Source of the DNA: Atrichornis clamosus
Taxonomy: Eukaryota; Chordata; Aves; Passeriformes; Menuridae
DNA length: 64,000 bases
Direction of reading: 5' to 3'
Assembly (NCBI GenBank): GCA_013400975.1
Contig: WBMZ01010241.1
Location: 105,134 to 169,133, forward strand
Every line of letters begins with the position of its first letter. Positions within the stretch are counted from its first letter, which is position 1. A program made the translations under genes and the position numbers. Positions 26,701 to 37,919 of this stretch are shown one piece after another. Below the pieces are notes generated by a model. The model worked only from the letters and a program-made list of their open reading frames with translations. It ran no database searches and was not told the DNA's origin.

Positions 26701-28159
26701 CATGGCAATTTACACACACACTCTATCTCTCTACTAAAAGCACAGGTCTGTTCTTCCTGTCTGCTTAAGTGGGACAAGGTTGATGTATTTGGTTTTGGAA
26801 TGTAATAAACAGCCCTTTTCTTTAACTATTTTTTCTATACAAGTGAAAAATAAATTACTTATTTTCATCTGGTGAGTCTGTGTGAGGGGAAAGTAAGAGA
26901 AGAGCCAGTTGATTTCGAAAGCTAACCCCAAGTAATATTGCAAGCAAATGGGATCAGCTAAGAGAAATGGTTTGCAGACTAATCTGATGCCTGTCACCAG
27001 ATCTCAGGGAAATGGATGCCCTATTAATTGCTCTTACTTGAGGGAATAGATTTTACCTAGGAATAAAAATGCTTTAGCTATCCCCAGTCTAATTCTACAT
27101 TTCTACTGTGAGCTGCATAATCTTATGGATTTTTAAGGCTATATAAATCTACAGGAACAACATAATTTTACCTGCAGTAAAACACAGAAGGTGACCTCGC
27201 TAATCCCAACAAGTCATCAAATTTGGACTGAATTGCAGTTGGAGCTTTGCAAAGCTATTCAGGGGTGCTTGAAGTCAACTCAGAAACCACCTGGTCTGAC
27301 ATTTAACTGCACTTTTTTCAGGTGTTAATATGTCTTGCTGTTAGAAAAGCGATACACATTTCCTGTTTGCAATTTTCTGAGCTTACGTTTTTAGTTGCTG
27401 GATTGAACTGCCATTTTTCCAATGGCATTTAACCCAAATTATTATCCTGTTTGTGGAACAAAAAATCACAGGAAGAAATCAAATTGGGATTGAAGAGAAC
27501 AAAATATTTTCTTTCCCTTAAAAAATATTTAATTTGAAAACAGATTAATTTTTGGAAATGTTGGATGTTTCTTAAAAGATCTTTGACAGCGAAACAGAAA
27601 AGTTTCAGAACCAATTTACTCCCAAATTTTGCAAGAAAGCAAAGTAAATTGAAATGAAGATTTGAATTTTTAGGAAGGAGATGAGGTTTCACAGAAATGA
27701 GTCAACAGTCCAGACAAGTTTTTGAGTGAAAGTAGGTATTTCCATGATGAAAAAATACTACATCTCTTCACAGCATGCTTTTTAGTGTGAGATGAGAGTT
27801 GTATAATTTCATAAAGCTGTTCCTTCCACCAACCAAGGCAGCAAAGCCCTAGAAGCACTACCACATACTATTTCAGATGAGCTAAAAACTGCATCTTTGG
27901 ATTTGCAGCAACAGCACATGATAGTTAAGACTCACTGTAGGCAGACTGAATAATGTGCCAGCAACTGGTGGTAAATTTAGGTCAGGCATCTCTTTAACCT
28001 AACCAGAAACCAAGGAAAAATCCCTTCTATAATTAGGACAGATTGCAACTGCTTTTCTGTTCATTCTGTCTATGGAATCCCCATTACAGTTTTCCAAAGG
28101 CATCCAGAAAGCATGATGCAATGCAGTTTGCCCAGAGGCCTGGAATTACATCTGGGCCC
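23717..28159. other. Intergenic, AT-rich; purine tract only
   Basis: No gene or RNA was recognised. The purine-rich tract at 26525-26652 is listed separately. Confidence 0.65.
26525..26652 (+). repeat. Purine-rich tract with GGAA units
   Basis: About 125 bases on the plus strand are nearly all A and G (aaggaaggaaggaagg near 26609), with only scattered pyrimidines. Such tracts arise from decayed microsatellites and may adopt triplex structure. No gene is seen. Confidence 0.85.
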
Positions 28160-29106
28160 ACGAATGCATTACTACCTGTTTTACATCTGTCTGACATCCC
28201 TGTTGGTGACACAAGACAGTGCGATCAAAAGTCCCTCAGCAAGTTTGCCGAGAAACAGAGTGGTGCAGTTGACACGCTGGACAAGGAATGTTATCCAGAG
28301 GGACGCTGACAGGCTTGAGAGGGTCACCTGGGAAAATCTCATTAAGTTTAACATGGTCAAGTGCAAGGTGCAGAACCTGGGTTGTGGTAATTCCAAGCAC
28401 AGACACAGGCCAGCTGGAGAATGGATCAAGAGCAGCCCAGTGGAGAAAAAAAGGTGCTAGGGGGTGAGGGGCTGAACGAGCCACATGCACTCACAGCCCA
28501 GAAAGCCAACCTTTATCCTGGGCTGCATCAAAAGCAGTATGGCCAGCAAGGCAAGGGAGGTGATTTTCCCCCGTTATGCCTTTTGTGTGAGACCTCACCT
28601 GGAGTGCTACATCCAAGATATGATGGATGTGGACCTGCTTGAGTGAGTCCAGAGGAGGGCCATGAAGATGATCAGAGGGCTGGAGCACTTCTCCTATGAA
28701 GACAGGGAGAAGGAGTTGGGGCTGTTCAGCCTGGAGAAGGGAAGGCTCCAGGGAGATCTCACAGCAGCCTTCCAGTACCTAAAGGGGAGGAATGGGACAA
28801 CTGGAGAGGGACTTTTCACAAGAACACGTAGTGATAGGACAAGGAGGAATGACTTTAAAACGAAAGAGGTCAAATTTAGATTAGATGTTAGGAAGAAATT
28901 CTTCACTGTGAGGGTGGTGAGATACTGAGACAGGTTGCTCAGAATAGCTGTGGATGTCCCATCCCTGGAAGTGTTCAACACAAGGCCTGATGGGGCTCTG
29001 AGCAACCTGATCTAATGGAAGGTATCCCTGTCCATGGCAGGGAGGTTAGAGTGAAACGATTTTTAAGACCACTGCCAGTCCAAATCATTCTATGATTCTG
29101 TGATTT
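28160..29106 (+). repeat. CR1-type LINE, best preserved 3' fragment in the window
   Basis: About 950 bp collinear with the CR1 ORF2 3' half and 3'UTR: 'tcagcaagtttgccgagaaa', 'ttgacacgctggacaagg', 'ggtcaagtgcaaggtgca', 'gagggccatgaagatgatca', 'cttctcctatgaagacaggg', 'ctgttcagcctggagaaggg', 'taggaagaaattcttcactg', 'gggctctgagcaacctgatc', and a terminal octamer tail 'attctatgattctgtgattt'. It is 5'-truncated, as usual for CR1. Short frames on both strands here are repeat-derived. Confidence 0.93.
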
Positions 29107-30007
29107 TCCTATAAACAAAAACTAACTCTGTGGTTGCATAATAAAAGAAAATAAACAGGAACATCAGATGCATGCTGATTGGCACTATAAATCCATAATG
29201 ACACGATTCAGGGATTATGTTAGGAGGTTCCATAAATTCACGCCAGAGGCCAAGCACACATTTAAGTACTTTCTCAGTTCTTTGTGAATTAAAGTGCTAG
29301 TTTCTAGGGTGTTTTGCAAAAAAACCCATACCTCTAAGCCTAAGATGCTATTTTAAAAAATATTTTTTCTTTGACACCACAGAACTTAAAACATTTAAAA
29401 CTAATGTAGACTTACAAGCTTGTGCACAGTCAATAAAAAGGGTCACAGAAATCCAGGGGAGTCAGTTTAACAACTTTTTATCATTAATTTTCTTAGCTAC
29501 ATCTTTTTCTGCAGATCTATTGAAGGAGTCTAAGAAAGGAAACATGATCAGATTCCAGTAACTTGACGTAACTTCCAGAAGTCAGCAAAAATTATGTTCC
29601 AGCCAGCTCAGTTTAAGGTTTATTTGTCTGCATTTTCTGTGAATTCCTTTCTCATAATCACTTTTATTGTTCTGCTTTTTTTTTCTTTCTTTCCCCTTCC
29701 CCCAAAAGAGCTGAAGCCAGACCCTCTAGTTCCTAGTACTCCCTCTCTCTGGTTGATAACAAATTAGTAGCAATGTTCTGATTTTGGTTGTCACCACAGC
29801 TATCCAAAACAGATAAAAGGAGTGAAATGTAGTTCAGACTAAATCGGCTAACAACTTAGAAATATGTTTAATTTGACAGAAACACTTTCTCTGCCGCTGG
29901 AAAAGGCTGGAATGGGCCTCTGATCTTCATATAAGGAAAAAAGTTCTCATTCTCATTTTCAGTTGGAATATTAAGATCTCCTCTGCAATGATTTTATACT
30001 TGGTTGA
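29107..30007. other. Intergenic; nothing identified
   Basis: Unique-looking AT-rich sequence between the CR1 copy and the solo LTR. Confidence 0.65.
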
Positions 30008-30632
30008 TGTGCGGTTTTGGCTGGGGTAGAGTTAATTTTATATACAGCAATCAGTGTGGGGCTGTGTTTTGGACTTGTGCTGAACAAAGGGTTGATAATA
30101 TGGAGATGCTTCTGTTATTGCTGAGCAGAGCTTACACAGAGTCAAGGCCTTTTCTACTTTTAATATGGCCAGAGCGGCGACAGGGCTGGGGACACTTGGA
30201 GACATCTGAAACAGCTGACTCCAAATGAGGGATATTCCAGACCACATGGAGACATCTGAAACAGCTGACTCCAAATGAGGGATATTCCAGACCACATGGC
30301 ATCCCGCTCAGTATATGAAGTGGGGGGAAGAAGGCGTAAAGGTGTGGCATTTGGAGTGATGGTATTTGCCTTCCCAAGTCATCGCTACATGTGTTGGGGC
30401 CCTGTTCTCCTGGAGAAGAGTGGACACATGCCTACCCATGGGGTGTGGTGAATGAATTCCTTGTTTTGCTTTGTTTGGGTGCATGGCTTTTGGTGCCCCC
30501 ATTAAAATGCCTTCATCTCAACCCAAGAATTTTCTGGGTTTTACCCTTGTGATTCTCTGCCCAGTCCCACAGGTGGGGTAGTGCACGAGTGGCTGCTGGG
30601 GCTCAGCTTCTGGCTGAGATGAAACCGTGACA
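30008..30632 (+). mobile_element. Solo LTR of an avian endogenous retrovirus (ERVL/TguERV-like), with internal duplication
   Basis: The element starts TGTGCGGTTTTGGCTGGGG and ends CCGTGACA. The 5' 'ggctggggtagagttaattt', the middle 'gggatattccagaccacatg', a TATA-like 'gtatatgaa' near 30311 and an ATTAAA at 30501-30506 match the layout of a widespread neoavian/passerine LTR type. No internal sequence is attached, so it is a solo LTR. The flanks (gttga, gttac) share only three of five bases, a decayed target duplication at best. The exact family name is from memory and less sure than the LTR call. Confidence 0.8.
30198..30297 (+). repeat. Exact 2 x 50-bp tandem duplication inside the solo LTR
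   Basis: Bases 30198-30247 and 30248-30297 are identical by eye across all 50 positions, each beginning 'ggagacatctgaaacagctg' and ending 'accacat'. It lies in the U3 part, upstream of the TATA-like site. Confidence 0.97.
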
Positions 30633-31078
30633 GTTACAAGAAGAAATAGGGAAGAAAAGCCCACTGACTGCTACGTGTTTTGAAGACCTCAAGCAACTTA
30701 TTCCCTTTTGTTTCCAAAATTAAGCTGTTTAGTTACTATTGTTACAGTAGAGGATTTTCCACAGATGAATTTAACAAATTTAGTCATTGTGGGCCTCTCT
30801 ACTTGTAATAATTTGAATTACCATGGTTTTTGTCTTACATTATAATGTAAACATACCTGCAGATTCCTATCTATAGCTAGGAGAGGTGAGAATCTTCCAA
30901 GTAAACTTTTAAGTATGTGTATTTTTCTTCTACCTAAGAAAGTTTTAAGCAATCTTGCCATTGTGACTTCATTAGCTCCCCATTTACTGTATTGCAGAGA
31001 CCAAAAAGTCAAGAGGCATGATCCATTCCACTAGTTTTGAAGGAAACAATTTTCTTCTACGTGATTTTTTCATTGAGG

Positions 31079-31097
31079 TTTTTTTTTTGGGGGGGGG
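31079..31097 (+). repeat. T10-G9 homopolymer junction
   Basis: Ten T are followed directly by nine G. This is a hotspot for sequencing length error, and the true length may differ. Confidence 0.97.
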
Positions 31098-32520
31098 CAG
31101 TTCATGGCTTTCTTAAATATAAATAAATCTGAGTTAGTTAGCAGCACTAAAGTAATACATCTGCCTATCAACCAAGTGAACAGCATCTTCCAAATTTGAA
31201 TAACACCTGGAAATGATTTCTAAGAGACCTTTGAGAGTGGTCCTCAGACCTTGCTCCACTCTCCTCTACTATGACTGACATCAAGCACACTAAGGCCCAT
31301 GCAATCCTTTCCATTGACTTCTCACAACTGTAACTGGGCTGTGAGTGGAAATAGCCTCATTCTGCAAGAGGGAACATGATTATTTTGAGAAACTCTGCAC
31401 TGAATAATATTGGGAAGTATTGCATTTTGTCTAAAGGACAAGCTTGCTTTGAATTTCCCTTACTTATTGCAGCTACAGTTAAAATTTTTCTGACTTACTC
31501 CATTGCTCCATTCTGTTCTCAAGAGTGAAAATAGAAGGTAAAACCAGAAATACTACCTGACTTTATTCTAATTTTCTCATTCTAATTCCATTGCCATTCT
31601 TATTAGCAGTGCCCTTTACAGCTAATAAAAAGGGGAGGGATTTTATCTATTAATCTTATGTAATGCATAATCCCAATGAGATGTTGTTTTTATGATGTAT
31701 TAGATCATGCATCATCAGAGCCAGCTGTCACTCCAGTGATCTATTGATGTAATAAATTCCAGTGGGATACACTAATAAAGTATTACTCAAAATAGTCTGG
31801 TGTGCATGTAAAAAGCAGTATTGCAAAAAATCAGACCAAAATAATAAATTAAAGCAACACAAAACTGTGTCCAGGACCTGGATTCTGTACCACTGGACAA
31901 ATGGAGGAAAGAAACTGTGATCAGCTGTTGACATCAAGACCTTAAATAGAACTCTTATTAAAACAAATCAAAATTTATCCCCAAACAGGATCGGGATTTG
32001 AATGTCCTCTGAGTGAGAATTTCTGGCATAAAACCAACCACTTATGGAATCCTACTTCACACAGCTCAAAACTGAAATCCCAAGTCATCAGTTCAAAGTC
32101 TGTAAGAGGTACTTATCTGAAATGATTTTCATTTGGGTTATACTCATAATTCAGAAATAAAGACATGAAAGAGAACAGAAGAAAGAGTTCTGACATGCTG
32201 AAGCATTTTATTTTGACCTTTCAGGCAAAATATTTTGATATTTTATTCTGAAATGTTTTGAGTTATGCATTGAATGTTGGAATGAAAAATGTGACTTTGA
32301 GCCTACATAGGGACTGTTGTGTCTGTGTATGAAAGTAAAATATTTTTTATTGCTTTAAAAAGAAAATGTTTCCATCAATAATTTTCATGATCAATTTTCA
32401 ATTTGCTTTGTAAACTTAGGAATTGAAGTGGAAATTTTACCAAAGTCTACTCTCATATGATCAAAGATAATTTTCTCTGGTCAGTATTGACAGAGCAAAC
32501 CTTTATACACAAGCAGAGAG

Positions 32521-32575
32521 ATGAATGGATGGCTGGATGGATGGATTGGATGGATGGATGCATGGATGGATGGAT
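32521..32575 (+). repeat. (GGAT)n microsatellite, imperfect
   Basis: The run atggatggctggatggatgg continues with substitutions for about 55 bases. The Met-Asp-Gly-Trp-repeat translations here are artefacts. Confidence 0.95.
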
Positions 32576-35500
32576 ATCTATCACAAACACTGTTGTCAGA
32601 GAGTTTTTCGTAAAATTAATCTGTTTTCTTTGCAAGTATTGCAGCTTAGACAGCCAAATGAAGAATTACACACTTTGGTGTCTATTCTGCTTTCACCAAA
32701 AGCAGTAGTCCAACACCCTCAGCAGATCAAACCAGCTGCTACGTTGTTGAGAAGTACTGGTTGCAGCTTTGACTGTAGGATCTGGGTCTCATTATTTTCA
32801 ACATAAAGCCTTGCAAAGTTCTATGACTTTGAAAGTTTACAATTAACAATGTTGTTGTTCAATGTTGTTGAAGACCTGTACAAAACCAGCTAATGTGACT
32901 AACACAAATGATAGATTGTGATAATTTTTCTCTGGATTTCTGTTAAAATATAAAACTTTATACAGATGCTAATCACATTTAAATAGTAAGAAACACTTCT
33001 GCTTATAGAGGGTTCATTTTAAAAATATAATTATAAAGAAATGCTCAATTGATCTCGACCTTTTGCCAGAGTGCAGCCAATTCAATTATTTATAATTATA
33101 ATTACAATGATATGGCCAAGCTAATTTCAAAAGACCATTCCATACAGGAAAGCTGCTGTGGAGGCCACGTCTCTCCCTGCTATGAAAGACAGACAAGCAG
33201 AGGGTATTTATGAAATTAAGATGAAGCAATTGTGATATTTGCCTGCAATCTGCAAACAGGTGTAATCAGTACTTGGCAGGAGAATTGGAAGAAGTCACAA
33301 TTGTCAAGAAAAAGCCCCAAGATTCAACACCTCAAATACGTGAAGGACTTGCTGGGTCACCAAACCTGAACTCCATAATGTTTGTAGAAGTAAAATCTTT
33401 TTTACCAAATTACCTACAAATTTTACCAAATTACCCAAATTACCCACACTGGGAATTCAAATGAAGAGCATCTTTTTGTACGAACACCTCACTTAGGAGA
33501 TGGAAGTGACATTTCCATCCATTATTACACATTTCCCCTAGGTCAGTCAGCTTGCCACATCAAACACGCAAACTAATGCTTCTGGATTGTTCAGACAGGC
33601 AACAGCTTTCCTTCCTCCATCAATATTACCCTCTTCAAAAACTCTTTCAGCCCACTGGATGTGACTCATCAACCATATACGGCATTAAAAGAAAACATCA
33701 TGACCAAGAGAATAATTTACTCTAACTTTGTATTTTCTGCATTTTTGTATCTCTATTTGAACAGCCTACATATATGTGAGAATCCCCTATACACATTTAG
33801 AGACCTGTCATAATCAAAAAGCTGCCAGTATTTGCTGTTCTGAGGATACAAGAAAAGTGAAAATGGTGTTTGGTAGACTTTTGATGCAAGAGGTTTATTT
33901 CTGTTTCACATGCACAGGAAAGCAACAAACAAGAGTGGTAGCTACATCTGTGTTTTACAGTGAAGTTTGATGTTAACTCAGTTTTCAAAGGAAAGAAGTG
34001 AACTCACAAAGAAACCTGAGGCATGAGGAACCATTTGCACACTCCCAAATAATAAAATTTACTGAGCAGACTCTTAGACTGGTAAAACTTAGCTGAAATC
34101 TTGTGAGTTTAGTTTCTCATTCCTGTAAATTTTCAAACATCCAGGTTTACATTAGGAATAATGAGAACAAAATTTCTGATGAAGTTGGGTATATCTGCTT
34201 CCTAGCAGGATGAAAGTATAAAGAAGGCAAAAGAAACCCCATAATTTGGAAAAAAAAATTACAGCAAACTATTTTATACCTCAGAAGCTACTGGACTCCA
34301 ACGTAGAAAGGAGTAAAGTAGATCCATCTGTTCTTTCTGAATGTAGTAATAAGAAAATTTTACTGTAACAGTGTTTTAGCATGAACAACATCTATGCACC
34401 CTAGAACTGCATATTTGCAGTTGTTAATCAGTAGTTTTCCAAATACATTTTGGAATTATATAGAAAATTCATGTTTATTGTCTATTGATTTTAACAGGAT
34501 TCTTCACATCACTCAGTCACAGATTAGGCAACCTACGGTGTTGTAGAATCTTAAATGTAATCTTTCACATTCCTTTTGCTTCCTTGCTTTTTCCTTTGCT
34601 TCTTACATTATTTGATTAACATATACTTCACTAATAGGTATGTAACACACTTCCAAAGAAATCTGGATTCTACAGAGAGCAAAGTCTTAAAACTCACAGA
34701 CCACCATAACAGCAGAATTTCACTTACAAACCCAAATTTAAGACAAGATCACACAATATTCAAGGAGTAAGACAAGACCCTCCAGGATTTTCCTTTATCT
34801 GCAGTCACTACTGAAATTAGTCTTTATTTACTGATTATTTTTAAGCAAAATCAAAGCATTCTGTTTACACTAAAAAAAGGCAAGAAGGAACTGCTTTGTA
34901 GAAAGAAGGTTTAAAAGAAGTGAAATCAGTTTTTGGCATTAATTAAAAGATAAAATTCACAGCGGAATGGGCCAGTGCCACAAACAATTATCACTTGAGA
35001 TTATGCAGTCAAAAAGGCCAATTAGGCATCATATACAGCTAATGAGAATTCTTAATTTATAATTTTCCATGCTCTTGTATTAATCTTGTATTTTCTCCTT
35101 GGTTCGTCACACATGCATAATCATTTAGTCTGCTGCTGCTGTACTTGTGGAACAAGGACTGTCTCACACAAAGAATGGCCTTTGAAGAGAAAAAATGCCT
35201 GTGTAGCCAGAGAGGAGATCTGCATTGCGCTTTAACCAATATTGTGAAGAGGGTCAGGCAAAAAAACAAGCCCAAGAACTTCCTTCTAATCTTGGTTACA
35301 TCTGGGAAAAGTAGGACTAAGTTCCATAATACCCATGTGGTCACTGCAATACAAAGTAGATATCAGTGAGAAAATACGTTCAAATGCTTCACTAGTCACC
35401 CCAGTACACTGCACACAATTCTCTCCTACTTTCTTAAGGCAAAGAGATATCAACACTAAGGGGCCTGGGATGCCTCCACATCCATCTGCTGCTCTTTGCA

Positions 35501-36681
35501 GATTGCCAGTTTCTTCTGTCTCATTTGTTCAGTTAATATTCAATTGAGGATTTGTTACATTAAGCACATCTATTTTGATAATAATCTTATCAACTCAAAT
35601 GCTGCCAATATTAAGACAATTTTTTAAAAGACAAAAAAAAAAGTGAAGTAAAATTATTTATGGAGAAAAAAGAAACGGAAACTTTTAATTGAAGCTTGTA
35701 AACACATTTTTTGGATGTCCATAGAAGTCACATTCACAGACAAGATACCAGACGTAAGGCAAGGTACAGTGGCAAAGACATGCATGCTCTCCATCAAAAG
35801 CATAACATTTAATGAACAATATTAAAGTAAATGCATTCTTCCTCATGATAAACAAAAGGCAAAAAATTAATAACACCTTTTAACCTTTTCCATTTAGGTG
35901 TGATAGGTCTTATGCTAACCTAGAAGCAGGTGGATTCTCCTGGAGTGGTCATGGCTTGGTCCAGACAGATTACTTCACTGAGATGCTGGAAGCCACTTCT
36001 TTGCATCAAGATGAATATTGCATCTATTCCTGAAAGAATGGAGATTCAGTCTTAGCCAAACAAAACTACGCTAAAGGAAAAGAGAGAGAAGAGAGGCAGT
36101 AACCCTCAAAGACAAGACCTAAGGAAAAAAAATATCTAAACCAATGTGGTTTTGTATTACTCCTGAACTCACACCTTTTGTTTTCCTCTCACACTTCTGT
36201 GCAGCTAACAAAGCATCATTCTTTAACATTCTCTCTTTTTAATACTACACCCCCTATATTGCCCTTGTCCAAGATGATGTTTTTTACCTCTTTCTCTAGA
36301 AGAGCAGACACCCCTGGTGTCATTGCTGCTTTTGTCACCACTCCAAGTTTCAGCTTTACCTATCCACTCATACAGCCTACCTAGTCACTGACTCCTGAAT
36401 ATGTCAGCAGGGACTACCAGGGAGTTAAAGGAAAGCTTACTTCACTATAGGACTTTCAAGATGCAAAATTGCACCATCCTCAGGCTCAGCAGTCAAGAGG
36501 GTAGACTAGGGGAACGTGTTCAACTCTGGTATTCAAAAGACTGTTTTCTTTGGGTAAATGCTCCCAGCAGTCACCAGTCCCTACGGGCACCATGGCATTC
36601 AGAGCATGTTCATACAATTTCTTTGAATTTGCAACAATTTAAATCAGGGGCTGCAGGGCTATATACAAATTGTGAATAGAG

Positions 36682-36721
36682 ACACACACACACTCACACA
36701 CACAAACAAAAAAAAAAAAAA
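36682..36721 (+). repeat. (CA)n followed by a poly(A) run
   Basis: acacacacacactcacacacacaaac is followed by 14 A. This is a simple repeat. Confidence 0.95.
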
Positions 36722-37900
36722 GGAAAAAAGGAAGTCTTGTAAAGTATTTTCCTGAGATGTTTCAAAAAATGTGTGGCATTGGAAAGCCACTACCTCAACT
36801 TTAAAAGTCATTTAGCAGCTCAAAGGCATGGCTGCATGGCTCAAAGTATGAAAGCAGCAGTCCCTATACAGCATGAATTAGCTCTGGAAGCAAAGAGTAT
36901 TTACCACATGCAGCCACTGTATAGGCAACCAGGCTTGCAATAGGCCACAACTGTTCAAACTAGTTCTAATCCTGAACCAAAACACCTACAGGTGCTTGCA
37001 TTTGAGACTTTTGGCAGGTACTCATTTCACCATAACCCCTGCACTGGTCTGCAAAATACCGAAGATATAGTTAACATAGCATCAAGTTATATGATGTAGA
37101 CAGTTCAATAAAAGCCAGTGGAATTTTACATCCTATTCAGTTTAAAGAGTTTAATAAGAAAGATTTTAACTAATACTTTTCTGACATGAAAGCAAAATTC
37201 TGCTATGTTGGGAGAATTGTGACCTGCACCTCAATACTGCAAAACATGCACAGCAGAAGTTTAGATCAGATATTAAATACAATTCAGGATTTTACATAGG
37301 CAATATACTAAGAAATGATACTTTCCTTGCTATAACAGGGAAAATTTTCTTATCAAAAGAACAAAAAGAAGAAAGACTTTTTCTCACCAGTTTGAAATTG
37401 ATCCTTAAAGTCAATAAAGACTTTTCTTTTAAATTGTTATTTTAAATTTTTTCTCAATTTAAAGTTTAAAAATGCCATGCTTTCTAGCTGCATATCACTG
37501 AAACTTTGGGCTGTTGGTTGTCTTTTTGTCTCTCATTCACTGAGACATTCAAAGGCTAAAGTATGTCTCACCATTTTCAGGCATTAATTAGAGCCTCTCT
37601 TAATTGTAGGTGGGATAATATCAGTCTAACGCCACTCAGGTTGTGTAAAGGCACAATATTGCTAATATTCCAGGTGATATAAATCATTCTCTCATTAATA
37701 TAATTTTGTGGAACTTTGTATTGTATTTTCAGGTACTCCATTATTTAGATTTGAGTTTAAAGTCAAGTTACAAAACTTGCATTACAGAAAACGTTAACTG
37801 TTGCAGAAACCATCTTTTATTACTCACCACTCTGGGAATTTTCACCCCGAATTCCCTCTCAGCTATGAACAATCCCATTACACCATTCATTCACCGTATT

Positions 37901-37919
37901 AAAAAAAAAAAAAAAAAAA
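37901..37919 (+). repeat. Poly(A) run of 19
   Basis: An uninterrupted homopolymer. No retrogene or processed copy is recognised upstream. Confidence 0.98.

Noticed and set aside
28043..29005. Several 80-115-codon frames on both strands
   Set aside because: They lie in a CR1 fragment whose ORF2 is broken.
32453..32806. Frames with Met-Asp-Gly-Trp or His-Pro-Ser repeats
   Set aside because: They come from the (GGAT)n microsatellite in several frames and have no coding context.
36682..37919. Poly(A) runs as tails of processed pseudogenes
   Set aside because: No gene-like sequence precedes either run. Simple homopolymer growth explains them.
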